From assembly GCA_946886255.1 (NCBI GenBank), contig CAMPIG010000030.1, positions 1-19,964 on the forward strand: DNA of 19,964 nucleotides, read 5' to 3'. The translations under genes were made by a program, and so were the position numbers. The DNA comes from an uncultured Cellvibrio sp. Its GTDB lineage: Bacteria; Pseudomonadota; Gammaproteobacteria; Pseudomonadales; Cellvibrionaceae. The notes under the pieces were generated by a model, which had not been told where the DNA came from, ran no database searches, and was given only the letters and a program-made list of their open reading frames with translations. This document shows positions 1 to 7,806 of the stretch, one piece after another (the stretch's first letter is position 1; each line of letters starts with the position of its first letter).

Positions 1-1
1 G

Positions 2-72
2 GATATCAAAGTGATATCTAAAAGAATCGCTTGATGTCCGGTAATACTTGGTGCCCATTATTAAAGTGATAT
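2..72 (+). promoter_or_regulatory. TGATATC inverted repeat and direct repeat upstream of the SPFH operon
   Basis: GATATCA (2-8) and TGATATC (12-18) form a perfect 7-bp inverted repeat with a 3-nt spacer. The ten bases AAAGTGATAT at 8-17 recur at 63-72, 55 bp downstream and shortly before the ribosome binding site of the first gene. The arrangement looks like a two-site operator for the SPFH operon. Which regulator binds is unknown. No convincing -35/-10 pair stands out between the repeats, and the window begins here, so more of the site may lie to the left. Confidence 0.4.
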
Positions 73-99
73 TGGTTCGTCATCATAAAGGAGAGTGCT

Positions 100-954
100 A
101 TGACTCATGAATTCAACGCCCGCAGTGGCTCGGGGTATTTGCTGTTGGTGGTGTTATTGCTTGCACAGGCAGGCAGCATCGCTGGCGTAATTTTCTTTGC
201 GCCGGCCTTAAAAATCTTGTTTGGCTTGACCGCCATCGTGGTGTTCGTGTGTTGGTTTGGTTTTTATATGGTGCACCCCAACCAGGGGAAAGTATTGCAG
301 TTATTTGGTCGCTATGCCGGTACAGATCGCGAAAATGGTTTGCGTTGGGCGAACCCGTTTTATGCCAAAAAATCGGTGAGTTTGCGTGTCAGGAACTTTG
401 AGAGCGGCCGCTTAAAAGTGAATGATGCCAATGGTAATCCTATTGAAATTGCGGCAGTTATCGTGTGGCGCGTAGTGGATACGGCCGAAGCGGTATTCGA
501 AGTGGACGATTATGAAAACTATGTAACCATCCAGAGCGAAGCTGCCTTGCGTAACCTGGCCACCAGCTACCCCTACGAGCACGATGCTGATGATGACCGT
601 TTGTCATTGCGCAGTGATTCCAACACCATCTCCCAAAAACTGCGCGACGAAGTGCAGGATCGTTTGCAAAAGGCTGGCGTGGACGTGCTGGAAGCCCGTT
701 TGAGTCACCTGGCTTACGCCCCCGAAATTGCCCAAGCTATGTTGCAACGCCAACAAGCCAGTGCTGTGTTAGCGGCGCGGCGCATCATTGTGCAAGGCGC
801 GGTGGGTATGGTTTCCGATGCATTGGAACAGCTGTCGACGCAAGGTGTTATCGAGATGGACGCCGAACGTAAGGCCGCCATGGTGAGTAACTTATTGGTG
901 GTGCTATGCGGCGATCAAGTTAAACCTGTCATTAATGCCGGCAGTTTGTATTGA
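100..954 (+). CDS. SPFH/Band 7 domain membrane protein
   Basis: 284 aa. Two hydrophobic segments lie near the N-terminus (about residues 13-32 and 36-58). They are followed by the SPFH core, starting at [19 protein letters not shown] and including the typical VRVRNFES-like strand and the ATSYPYE stretch. An alanine- and glutamine-rich helix follows (about 205-230, [18 protein letters not shown]), as in stomatin/flotillin-like scaffolds. SPFH proteins oligomerise at the inner membrane and organise membrane microdomains or control partner proteases; which of these applies here cannot be read from sequence. The start is supported by AAGGAG nine bases upstream. It is the first gene of a four-gene operon whose second product is a ribbon-helix-helix protein. 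Family assignment is firm; the partner and role are inferred only. Confidence 0.9.
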   Translation: MTHEFNARSGSGYLLLVVLLLAQAGSIAGVIFFAPALKILFGLTAIVVFVCWFGFYMVHPNQGKVLQLFGRYAGTDRENGLRWANPFYAKKSVSLRVRNFESGRLKVNDANGNPIEIAAVIVWRVVDTAEAVFEVDDYENYVTIQSEAALRNLATSYPYEHDADDDRLSLRSDSNTISQKLRDEVQDRLQKAGVDVLEARLSHLAYAPEIAQAMLQRQQASAVLAARRIIVQGAVGMVSDALEQLSTQGVIEMDAERKAAMVSNLLVVLCGDQVKPVINAGSLY

Positions 955-987
955 TGAATATGAAACCAAACTGAAGCGAGTTTTATC

Positions 988-1191
988 GTGTCGAAAAAAG
1001 CTTTCCCATTGCGTATTAATGAGCAGGTTCTTGCGGCTATGCAGCGCTGGGCAGATGATGATCTGCGTAGTGTAAATGCGCAAATTGAATATGTGCTGCG
1101 CGATGCCTTGGTGAAAAGTGGTCGGGTTAAATTAATACAAAAAGTCGTGACCGATGTTGAATTGGTTGATGACGAAGGCCAGGACGAATAG
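988..1191 (+). CDS. Arc/HicB-like ribbon-helix-helix protein
   Basis: 67 aa, GTG start at 988 with a weak AAGCGAG upstream. The pattern KKAFPLRINEQVLAAMQRWADDD followed by LRSVNAQIEYVLRDALVKSG fits the ribbon-helix-helix fold. The short FPLRI strand would insert into the DNA major groove, and two helices follow. Such proteins are usually annotated as Arc family DNA-binding proteins or HicB-type antitoxins. No toxin-like partner is adjacent; it lies 33 nt after the SPFH stop. That argues for an accessory or autoregulatory protein of the SPFH operon rather than a toxin-antitoxin pair. The TGATATC repeats upstream of the operon are possible targets, but nothing in the sequence proves this. The acidic C-terminal tail (ELVDDEGQDE) probably lies outside the fold. 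Confidence 0.8.
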   Translation: MSKKAFPLRINEQVLAAMQRWADDDLRSVNAQIEYVLRDALVKSGRVKLIQKVVTDVELVDDEGQDE

Positions 1192-1213
1192 CTATCAAAG
1201 AGGGGGAGGCAAG

Positions 1214-1417
1214 ATGCGGGAATTATGTTCAACTCAAAAATATCGAATGGGATTCTGCGTGGCCACTGGTGCTGCGTTGGGGGCGGCCTTTGGTGTGATG
1301 ACCGACAATATCGAAAGCTCCCTTGCGATTGGCATTGCTTTAGGTATCGCGTTAGCTGCCATGAATAATAAAACAGCAAATCCTGATATTAATAGAAACA
1401 GAGATAAAATTCGATGA
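1214..1417 (+). CDS. Small glycine-rich two-helix membrane protein
   Basis: 67 aa from the ATG at 1214, chosen because GGGGGAGG (1202-1209) sits just upstream. A longer in-frame reading from 1154 would overlap the previous gene and lacks a binding site. Residues about 12-30 (GFCVATGAALGAAFGVM) and 36-51 (LAIGIALGIALAAM) are two hydrophobic segments with small-residue spacing typical of glycine-zipper helices. The tail is short, polar and basic (NRNRDKIR). No named family was recognised. It overlaps the next gene by four bases (ATGA at 1414-1417), so the two are probably translationally coupled. Position between the SPFH/RHH pair and DUF4177 suggests a membrane partner of the SPFH protein, which is inference. 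Confidence 0.7.
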   Translation: MRELCSTQKYRMGFCVATGAALGAAFGVMTDNIESSLAIGIALGIALAAMNNKTANPDINRNRDKIR

Positions 1418-1602
1418 AATGGGAATATAAAACGTTGAATTATTCCAAACGCTCGTTTTTAGGTTTCAACATCAATATTGAGGCCCTGAACGAGCAGTTA
1501 AATAAGCTGGGCAATGAGGGTTGGGAACTGGTGAATATGTTGCCGGGCCAGACTTCAGGTGGCTTAGGTGTTGTGGTGATTTTGAAGCGACAGCGTGGCT
1601 GA
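1414..1602 (+). CDS. DUF4177 family small protein
   Basis: 62 aa. The start MKWEYKTL and the core LNEQLNKLGNEGWELVNM are the hallmarks of the DUF4177 family. The protein ends in a strand containing VVVILKRQ and is a small cytoplasmic alpha/beta fold of unknown function. The start codon overlaps the stop of the preceding gene, which supports coupled translation. It is the last gene of the SPFH operon, closed by the hairpin terminator 16 nt later. The family assignment is good; no biochemical role can be given. Confidence 0.85.
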   Translation: MKWEYKTLNYSKRSFLGFNINIEALNEQLNKLGNEGWELVNMLPGQTSGGLGVVVILKRQRG

Positions 1603-1617
1603 CGTTGGATTCTACCC

Positions 1618-1654
1618 TTATAAAAAAGCAGTCATCATGGCTGCTTTTTTATAA
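1618..1654. terminator. Bidirectional rho-independent terminator
   Basis: A perfect 14-bp stem (TTATAAAAAAGCAG at 1618-1631 pairing with CTGCTTTTTTATAA at 1641-1654) with a 9-nt loop. A-run and T-run are inside the stem on both sides, so it can end the SPFH operon on + and the GntR gene on -, which converge here. Confidence 0.9.
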
Positions 1655-1666
1655 GACGTAATAGCG

Positions 1667-2383
1667 TTATTGGAAATATTCCGGATGTTCCTGTGGGATG
1701 ACTTCCAGAATGTTATAAACATCTTTCATGTGGACGCCCATTGCTTTTGCTGCCTCGATACTTGAGCCGGTTTTAATCGCTTTTATAATAGCGTTATGCT
1801 GAGCAATGATCCTTTTGTATTGACCGCTAATATGCAGGCTGAGATTCCGCACGCGATCCATATGTGCTTTTTCCGCCTCAATTAACGATGCGACCCGAGT
1901 GTAACTGGTAAAACCCACGAGCGTCTGATGAAATTTATCATCGAGTTTCTGAAAGGTGAGTGGGTCGTCATCTTTGGCAGCCACTTTTTGTTCTGCAATA
2001 ATTTTTTCCAGCGCCTGGATAATTTCTTCTGTGACATGATCAGCCAGAAAAGTCACCACCGAAACTTCCAGTGCTTCGCGAATAAAACGTGCTTCGAGGA
2101 TTTTATCCATACTGAATTTGGACACGTAAGTGCCGCGTTGGGGAAGGACATCCACAAATCCGATATTGGACAATTGAATCAGTGCTTCGCGCACCGGAGT
2201 GCGGCTGACACCGAATTGTTCCGCCAAGGCTGTTTCAGAGATCATTTGGCCAGGAAGCAATTCCATGCTGACGATGGCATCGCGAATAAACCCATAAATC
2301 TGGTTGGCGACCGGGCGGTCGAACGAAAGGGTTTTGGAGTCTGTACCTGGTTTTCGTGCTAGCACTACCGGTTGTTTGGCCAC
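1667..2383 (-). CDS. GntR family (FadR/FCD subfamily) transcriptional regulator
   Basis: 238 aa from the GTG at 2383. That start is preferred over a TTG at 2416 because GGGAG lies seven bases before it, while the TTG has no visible binding site. The N-terminal winged helix contains LPGQMISETALAEQFGVSRTPVREAL and the wing QRGTYVSKF. The C-terminal all-helical FCD ligand domain keeps the expected metal-binding D and H residues (LDDKFHQTL, AQHNAI, GVHMKDV). FCD regulators respond to organic acids, sugar acids or similar small metabolites. The effector and targets here cannot be read. It is transcribed alone or after the upstream oxidoreductase gene, with a 232-nt gap, and it shares a terminator with the SPFH operon. 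Confidence 0.88.
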   Translation of the reverse strand: MAKQPVVLARKPGTDSKTLSFDRPVANQIYGFIRDAIVSMELLPGQMISETALAEQFGVSRTPVREALIQLSNIGFVDVLPQRGTYVSKFSMDKILEARFIREALEVSVVTFLADHVTEEIIQALEKIIAEQKVAAKDDDPLTFQKLDDKFHQTLVGFTSYTRVASLIEAEKAHMDRVRNLSLHISGQYKRIIAQHNAIIKAIKTGSSIEAAKAMGVHMKDVYNILEVIPQEHPEYFQ

Positions 2384-2615
2384 TCTGGATCTCCCGCCGC
2401 AAAGGTCATTAATCAATATGAATTTCAGGATATTACGCTGTTATTATTTTATAGACGCGTTGATCCACTGATATTAGCATTATCTATGGCGGGAGTTAAC
2501 GAAAATCTGATCAGGTTTCAGGCAGAGGAAGACCCATGTTTACTAGTATTGCAATTCACGCGGCGCCTTGCCGCTTAATGTATTTTTGACCATTAGATGC
2601 AAAAGAAAATTGTGT
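2384..2615 (-). promoter_or_regulatory. Leader region of the GntR gene with an imperfect palindrome
   Basis: The 232 nt between the two - strand genes hold no credible ORF. At 2503-2518 AAATCTGATCAGGTTT is a 16-bp near-palindrome (one mismatched pair) around CTGATCAG and could be an operator. GCGGC/GCCGC (2560-2574) forms a short GC hairpin without a T-run on either strand, so it is not a convincing terminator. No confident promoter hexamers were identified. Confidence 0.3.
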
Positions 2616-3605
2616 CTACTTTTTCATTTCCGTGAGCAATTTCAGTGCGTGAATGCGCTGCTGTGGATCGTAAAGATCAATCGTAAACATAAACTCGTTG
2701 ATCTCCAGTTCATCTGCCCAGCGTTCCAGTTTTGCCTTAACTTGTGCGGGATTACCAATGGCCGCCAGTGCCAGAAAATCTTTCACATACAATTCCTCTT
2801 CGATATTCCACAAGCCATCCATTGAATCGACCGGCGGCTTTAACCAGAGTGGCTGGCCGCGCAACAAGGCAAGTATGCGTTGTTGACTGGTAGTGGATAG
2901 AAACATCGCCTCGTCTTCTGTATCCGCAACAATAACCGGCATGCCCAACATGGCGTAGGGTTTTTCGAGTACGGCTGAGGGTTGAAACTGGGTTTGGTAA
3001 ATCCGAATGGCATCGCGCATCAAACGCGGTGCGAAATGACCCGCGAACGCATAAGGCAAACCGCGTTGCGCGGCCAATTGCGCGCTATACAAGCTGGAAC
3101 CCAACAGCCAGATCGGCACCTGGGTTCCGGCGCCGGGGATGGCCTTTAATCGTTGGCCGTCTTGCAGCGGCGCGAGCAATTGCTGCAACAAATTTACCTC
3201 GGTCGGGAAATTGTCTGCGCGCATATCATCCCGACGCAGAGCGCGGGCAGTAATGGGATCAGTACCGGGTGCCCGACCCAAACCCAGGTCGATACGATCA
3301 GGGTACAAACTTGCCAGGGTGCCAAACTGTTCCGCGATAACCAACGGTGGATGATTAGGTAGCATGATGCCGCCGGAGCCTACGCGCAGTGTTTGCGTAC
3401 CGCTGGCAATATAACCAATCAGGACGGCGGTCGCTGAACTGGCGATCCCTTCCATATTGTGATGTTCCGCCAGCCAAAACCGCTTGAAGCCCAATTGTTC
3501 AGCCGCTTGGGCATAGGCCAGTGAATTTTGTAAGGTTTTCTGAATGGAGTTACCTTCACGAACCGAGGCGAGCTCCAACAATGAAAAGGGGATATTGTGC
3601 AACAT
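2616..3605 (-). CDS. LLM class flavin-dependent oxidoreductase (YhbW/luciferase-like)
   Basis: 329 aa. A bacterial luciferase-like TIM barrel: the start [14 protein letters not shown], then [66 protein letters not shown] and IWLLGSS are the classic run of motifs in the YhbW-like group. These enzymes use reduced FMN (from a separate reductase) and oxygen to oxidise an organic substrate, in the cytoplasm. The physiological substrate of YhbW is not known, so none is given here. The ATG start has no strong ribosome binding site, but the N-terminal motif fixes it closely. The gene is divergent from the GH9 gene and upstream of the GntR gene; no functional link to either is evident. Confidence 0.88.
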   Translation of the reverse strand: MLHNIPFSLLELASVREGNSIQKTLQNSLAYAQAAEQLGFKRFWLAEHHNMEGIASSATAVLIGYIASGTQTLRVGSGGIMLPNHPPLVIAEQFGTLASLYPDRIDLGLGRAPGTDPITARALRRDDMRADNFPTEVNLLQQLLAPLQDGQRLKAIPGAGTQVPIWLLGSSLYSAQLAAQRGLPYAFAGHFAPRLMRDAIRIYQTQFQPSAVLEKPYAMLGMPVIVADTEDEAMFLSTTSQQRILALLRGQPLWLKPPVDSMDGLWNIEEELYVKDFLALAAIGNPAQVKAKLERWADELEINEFMFTIDLYDPQQRIHALKLLTEMKK

Positions 3606-3705
3606 GGGAGATGTCTACCGCTTAAATTTGAACGATGTAAACAGGGTGGGGACCTTCAGTGCGAAAGCAAGCGTTAGCCTTCGTCATTTAGTGTAAAGAC
3701 CATTG

Positions 3706-3744
3706 CGCATTTCTTATGTTCACATAGACTATAAGAAAAATGCG
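3706..3744 (+). promoter_or_regulatory. Long inverted repeat in the GH9 promoter/leader region
   Basis: CGCATTTCTTAT (3706-3717) and ATAAGAAAAATGCG (3731-3744) are inverted copies. The right arm has two extra A residues, and the spacer is 13 nt. A TATAAG sequence (3730-3735), a possible -10 element, overlaps the right arm, but no matching -35 is seen. Either a transcription factor site or a 5'-leader hairpin is possible. GAGGAGG at 3758-3764 is a strong ribosome binding site for the GH9 start. Confidence 0.4.
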
Positions 3745-3769
3745 ATGATAATAAGATGAGGAGGTTGCC

Positions 3770-6256
3770 ATGTATTTTTACCGTTCGTTGCGCCATGTGG
3801 TTATGTTGTGGCTGCTGTTGGGTTCTGTTTCCGCTTTTTCCAATTCCGCTAATCTGACACTCAATGATAAAGAGTACTTTGAGCAGCCGGGTTTGAATGT
3901 ACTGGTGTTTAGCAATTGGTACGACGGCTTGTTCAGCGATGCCAAGATCAGCGGTGTCGAATTAATTCACCACGGCTTACGCACAGCGACCAACGGTGAT
4001 GTGCGGCTCAATGCCACACCGGAACAATGGGACGCGATCCCACAATTTAAAGAGCGCAAGATTAATCGCGATGATCAATCTATCGAAGCCTTTCTGCATT
4101 ATCCTGATCATCACTTCGACTTTTCTATCAAGGTGAAAAAGAATACCGACGGTGTGAGCATCACCGTTAATTTGCCAGAACCCTTGCCCGCCGCCCTGGA
4201 AGGTAAAGCCGGTTTTAATCTGGAGTTTTTACCATCAGCGTATTTTCATAAATCGTTCATGATGGAAGACAGTGCTGGCATCTTTCCACGTTACCCCAAT
4301 GGCCCCAAAGAAATTAACGGTGTTGCTGAGCCTCGCGCTCTGGCTGTCGGAAAGCATCTGGTCCTGGCGCCGGATGATGTTGAGCGGCGCGTGAGCATTG
4401 AAACCTTTGGTGCCCCATTGGAACTCTATGACGGTCGCACTAAAGCGCAGAATGGTTGGTTTGTTGTGCGCAGTAAAATTCCCGCCAATAAAGCCGGTGC
4501 TGTAGTGGAATGGCAATTAAATGCCAGCACCATCAAAAACTGGGTGCGGCCGCCGCTGATTGCGCATTCGCAAGTAGGCTACCATCCTGAACAGAAAAAA
4601 GTGGCTGTTATTGAGTTGGATGCGCGGGACAAAAAAAATCCTAAAGCAGAATTGTTGCGCGTGATGCCGGATGGCAGCCAGAAATCGGTATTCAGTGAAC
4701 GTCTGGATTCCTGGGGCAGCTATCTGCGCTATCAGTATCGTCAATTTGATTTCAGTCGCGTGACGACACCGGGTCTTTATATGATTCAGTACGGTGAGCA
4801 AAAATCCGGACCTTTCCGCATTGACGCCCAAGTTTATCGTAACACCTGGCATCCCACTCTGGATATTTATTTGCCAGTGCAAATGGATCATATGATGGTT
4901 AATGAAGCCTACCGCATATGGCACGGTGCTTCACATCTGGATGATGCTTTGCAAGCGCCGGTTGATCACGAGCATTTCGATCTGTATGCACAAGGTCCAA
5001 CCACCGACACACCTTACAAACCCGGTGAGCATATTCCCGGGTTGAATATCGGCGGCTGGTACGATGCTGGCGATTACGATATTCGCACGCAAACCCAATA
5101 CGATGTCGTCAATACCTTGGTCACGGTTTGGGAAAATTTTGCAGTAAAGCGTGATAACACACGCGTTGATTATGAAAGCAAATATGTCGATATTCATGTG
5201 GCCGACGGCAAACCCGACATCCTGCAACAAATTGAGCACGGCACCCTGGCGTTGATTGCTCAACATCGTGCATTGGGGCGCGCCATTCCTGGCATAGTTG
5301 AAGCACACATTGATCAATACACGCATCTCGGCGATGGGTTGACTAAGACAGATAATCTGATCTACGACGCGAGCTTGAAGGAACACGAATCCACTGGATT
5401 CAAAAGCGGCAAGTTTGATGATCGGTGGGCCTTTACCAGTAAATCCACACCCTTGAATTACGGTTCTGCGGCGGCACTGGCAGCGGCAAGCCGAGCGCTC
5501 AAAGGCTATAACGATGAACTTGCCAAAGAATGCCTGGCAACGGCGAAAAAAGTGTGGGCGGATGAACATGCCAAGGCCAAACCGGATTTATTTATCCACG
5601 GCAATACCACCGGTGGTAAGTTGGAATCGGAGCATCTAAAAGCTGCCACCGAGTTGTTGATTACTACCGGTGATGCTCGCTATGCGCAAGTAGTTGAACA
5701 ACTTTTATCTAAGCTGGAGCAGGAGTTTGCTTTTCATATTTCCTGGTTTGTGCGCGCCATGCCGCACATGTCACCCGCCTACGGCGAAAAAGTAAAAACA
5801 CTGGCCGCGTCTTATGCTGCTGATTTGCCAACACTGGAACGTGAAAATCCTTTCGGTGTGCCTATTACTACCGGTGGATGGGCGGGTAGCGGTTGGGTTA
5901 TTCGACACGCTATCAATAATTATTACTTACACAAAGCGTTCCCGGAGCTGGTGGATCGCGAATCGGTCTTGCGTGGCCTGAATTTTCTCTATGGTACTCA
6001 TCCTGCGCATAATCTTTCACTGGTTTCTGCCGTGGGAACACAGTCCAAAGAAGTGGCATATGGCATGAATCGCGCTGACCTCTCGTTTATTGCGGGTGGT
6101 ATTGTGCCGGGTATATTGGTGTTGAAACCGGACTTCCCCGAGAACCACGAAGATTGGCCGTTCTTCTGGGGGCAGAATGAATATGTCGTTAATCTGGGTG
6201 CAAGTTACATCTTCCTGGTGAACGCCGCCGAAGATCTTTTACTGAAGAAAGAATGA
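3770..6256 (+). CDS. Exported GH9 family glycoside hydrolase (cellulase-like), long form
   Basis: 828 aa with a signal peptide (cleavage likely after VSA, residue 22), so periplasmic or secreted. Residues about 25-255 are a beta-rich N-terminal region. About 258-355 is a CelD_N-like Ig domain beginning at IAHSQVGYHPEQKKVAVIEL. About 360-828 is the GH9 (alpha/alpha)6 barrel. GGWYDAGDY (428-436) supplies the conserved Asp pair (D432, D435), which positions and activates water. NEYVVNLGASY (from N803) supplies the catalytic acid E804. Family members hydrolyse beta-1,4-glucans with inversion; some GH9 members act on chitosan or other beta-glucans, so the exact substrate is open. No carbohydrate-binding module or linker is seen. 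Start set by GAGGAGG five bases upstream. It stands alone with its own terminator. Confidence 0.9.
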   Translation: MYFYRSLRHVVMLWLLLGSVSAFSNSANLTLNDKEYFEQPGLNVLVFSNWYDGLFSDAKISGVELIHHGLRTATNGDVRLNATPEQWDAIPQFKERKINRDDQSIEAFLHYPDHHFDFSIKVKKNTDGVSITVNLPEPLPAALEGKAGFNLEFLPSAYFHKSFMMEDSAGIFPRYPNGPKEINGVAEPRALAVGKHLVLAPDDVERRVSIETFGAPLELYDGRTKAQNGWFVVRSKIPANKAGAVVEWQLNASTIKNWVRPPLIAHSQVGYHPEQKKVAVIELDARDKKNPKAELLRVMPDGSQKSVFSERLDSWGSYLRYQYRQFDFSRVTTPGLYMIQYGEQKSGPFRIDAQVYRNTWHPTLDIYLPVQMDHMMVNEAYRIWHGASHLDDALQAPVDHEHFDLYAQGPTTDTPYKPGEHIPGLNIGGWYDAGDYDIRTQTQYDVVNTLVTVWENFAVKRDNTRVDYESKYVDIHVADGKPDILQQIEHGTLALIAQHRALGRAIPGIVEAHIDQYTHLGDGLTKTDNLIYDASLKEHESTGFKSGKFDDRWAFTSKSTPLNYGSAAALAAASRALKGYNDELAKECLATAKKVWADEHAKAKPDLFIHGNTTGGKLESEHLKAATELLITTGDARYAQVVEQLLSKLEQEFAFHISWFVRAMPHMSPAYGEKVKTLAASYAADLPTLERENPFGVPITTGGWAGSGWVIRHAINNYYLHKAFPELVDRESVLRGLNFLYGTHPAHNLSLVSAVGTQSKEVAYGMNRADLSFIAGGIVPGILVLKPDFPENHEDWPFFWGQNEYVVNLGASYIFLVNAAEDLLLKKE

Positions 6257-6288
6257 TGCCGCTTAGGCTTTAAGCGTGCTGGTTTGTT

Positions 6289-6314
6289 AGCCACCCTTCG
6301 GGGTGGCTTTTTTT
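6289..6314 (+). terminator. Rho-independent terminator of the GH9 gene
   Basis: AGCCACCC (6289-6296), a TTCG tetraloop and GGGTGGCT (6301-6308) form a perfect 8-bp stem. A T-run (6308-6314) follows. It acts on +; no T-run exists for the opposite direction. Confidence 0.93.
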
Positions 6315-6711
6315 ATTTCGCGCTATTGCCTTTGTTCATCGTGTGCCACAAAAACCGACAAAGCAATAAAATACATAACGTAATAAACCCACCGATACAT
6401 TCGCGTGCTTCTTCGATATAAGGCTTGGCAGGATTCATCGACTGCATCAATGGCTCCTGCGCAGCGTGACGTAAATATTCAAGCGTGCCCGCTGCGTAAA
6501 CGCCCATGATCACCAGGCTTAATACAATACCCACCCAAAACACTACAACGTTGAAACGTTTCATAACAAGTAGTAGGGGCAGCGCAGCGCAGATCAAATA
6601 ATAGATTGTCCACTGGATCGGATCCGGGTCATTTAATTGCAAGAACGCAGACGTCAACAGCAAAAGGAACAACAGAAAAGCGAAGCTGCGTATGGTTATT
6701 GTCAGCATCAT
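6313..6711 (-). CDS. TMEM220-like small integral membrane protein
   Basis: 132 aa from the ATG at 6711, where AAAGG lies five bases upstream. A GTG at 6732 would add seven residues but has no binding site. About four hydrophobic segments are visible: TIRSFAFLLFLLLLTSAFL, TIYYLICAALPLLLV, VVVFWVGIVLSLVIMGVYAAG and FITLCILLLCRFLW. The LNDPDPIQW motif between the first two is diagnostic of the transmembrane family 220 (TMEM220), whose function is unknown. It lies downstream of the DUF1080 gene on the same strand, separated by an 89-nt gap with a hairpin. Co-transcription is possible. The role cannot be stated. Confidence 0.8.
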   Translation of the reverse strand: MMLTITIRSFAFLLFLLLLTSAFLQLNDPDPIQWTIYYLICAALPLLLVMKRFNVVVFWVGIVLSLVIMGVYAAGTLEYLRHAAQEPLMQSMNPAKPYIEEARECIGGFITLCILLLCRFLWHTMNKGNSAK

Positions 6712-6755
6712 AAAGACCTTTATGGGTGGCACCGGAGTGCGGATGGTTAAAACGA

Positions 6756-6777
6756 TAAACCCGTTGGGCGGGGTTTA
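6756..6777 (-). terminator. Weak hairpin between the DUF1080 and TMEM220 genes
   Basis: TAAACCC (6756-6762) and GGGTTTA (6771-6777) form a 7-bp stem with an 8-nt loop. On the - strand it is followed by TCGTTTT, a poor U-run. It could be a leaky terminator or attenuator that lowers expression of the downstream TMEM220 gene. Confidence 0.45.
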
Positions 6778-6800
6778 CCGCACGAAACTTATATAAAAAC

Positions 6801-7679
6801 TTACTCAAAATAATGACTGTACTCTGCCGGGATAGCATCAATGGGTTTCAACTTGATTTCTTTGAAAAACGCTTCGCCTGCTTCACTTTGCAGCAAAATT
6901 TTACCTTTTATGAGCGGCAGAACTTTACCGTCTCTGGTGTAGCGAGAATTACTTAACGCCATAACCACATTGCCGTTGACGATATGCAGGCTTTTGTCCC
7001 CGTAGGTAATCAATTCCACCGTATTCCATTCGCCTTTTGGCTTTTCCTTGTCATGGCTGCGACGGCAGGTAATGCCGACTCCGCCGGGACCAAAACTTAA
7101 TAATTCAGCCTTGGGATTGTAAATATGCACCTCTGCGCCTTCGGGTTTCTCGCAACGAATGTCAATTTGCGAATCGGCGATCTGCCACCAGTCACCCGTG
7201 CTGTGTTCCATGATTTGTAATTCCTGAGAGAGTGCCCAGGCTTTCCAGTAATCCACACCGTGTTCACCGATAGCGTGATACAAAATACCGGTATCCAGTT
7301 CAAGGTCCAGACGAGGCTTCCATTTTTTTGAACCCCATTTGTATTGCAGAACCAGATGATAATTTTCAAATTCTTTCCGGGTGTAAATGCTGCCGTAGAT
7401 TTCACCAGAAACACGCAGCACCGGCTCACCCTCTATCATTGCAACCGTAAATACGCCTTTTTCATCCCTGTCGTGGCCAATGGGTTGCGTGTAATTACCT
7501 TCCGCATCTTTCGGCAAACCGTTGATGTCAGTTTCAGGGTTGGGGAAACCGAGATACGTATTCCATTGGCTCAGGTCTTTATCGAGCAGGTAAGTCCACT
7601 TGTTGTCCTTGGCGTGGGCATTAACTGACATCATCGCGACAGCGGCGATGGCGAGAACGACTGATGTTGATAGCTTCAT
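6801..7679 (-). CDS. Exported DUF1080 (3-keto-disaccharide hydrolase domain) protein
   Basis: 292 aa from the ATG at 7679, selected because GGAAG precedes it and it opens a clean signal peptide (MKLSTSVVLAIAAVAMMSVNAHA, cleaved after residue 23). An upstream in-frame start would bury that signal. The mature protein has the DUF1080 pattern: LLDKDLSQWNTYLG near the start, then FENYHLVLQYKWG, GILYHAIGE and the closing FFKEIKLKPID. This is a concanavalin-like beta sandwich. Some members of this family hydrolyse 3-keto-glycosides produced by sugar oxidation; others are uncharacterised. It acts in the periplasm or outside. Downstream of the YdiJ gene and upstream of TMEM220, all on -. No glucoside 3-dehydrogenase gene is in the window, so a full 3-keto pathway cannot be claimed. 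Confidence 0.85.
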   Translation of the reverse strand: MKLSTSVVLAIAAVAMMSVNAHAKDNKWTYLLDKDLSQWNTYLGFPNPETDINGLPKDAEGNYTQPIGHDRDEKGVFTVAMIEGEPVLRVSGEIYGSIYTRKEFENYHLVLQYKWGSKKWKPRLDLELDTGILYHAIGEHGVDYWKAWALSQELQIMEHSTGDWWQIADSQIDIRCEKPEGAEVHIYNPKAELLSFGPGGVGITCRRSHDKEKPKGEWNTVELITYGDKSLHIVNGNVVMALSNSRYTRDGKVLPLIKGKILLQSEAGEAFFKEIKLKPIDAIPAEYSHYFE

Positions 7680-7778
7680 TGTTATAACTTCCGCATTCCA
7701 GATAAAAGTGTGGCCGCTGTGACAGCCGATGGACAAGGTGCGGTGAGAACTTGAATCGTCGGAGCGTTCAAATTTATA

Positions 7779-7801
7779 CCAGATGAGACCCGCTCATCCG
7801 G
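7779..7801 (-). terminator. Hairpin after the YdiJ gene
   Basis: CCAGATGAG (7779-7787) and CTCATCCGG (7793-7801) pair over nine positions as RNA, including one G-U wobble, with a 5-nt loop. The hairpin lies just after the YdiJ stop. There is no U-run, so termination would be weak; transcript-end protection is an alternative. Confidence 0.4.
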
Positions 7802-7806
7802 TTTAT

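Noticed and set aside
988..1417. Toxin-antitoxin pair made of the ribbon-helix-helix protein and the next small gene
   Set aside because: The downstream product is a two-helix glycine-rich membrane protein. Holin-like or TisB-like toxicity cannot be excluded, but gene order after SPFH and the coupling with DUF4177 argue for a four-gene operon.
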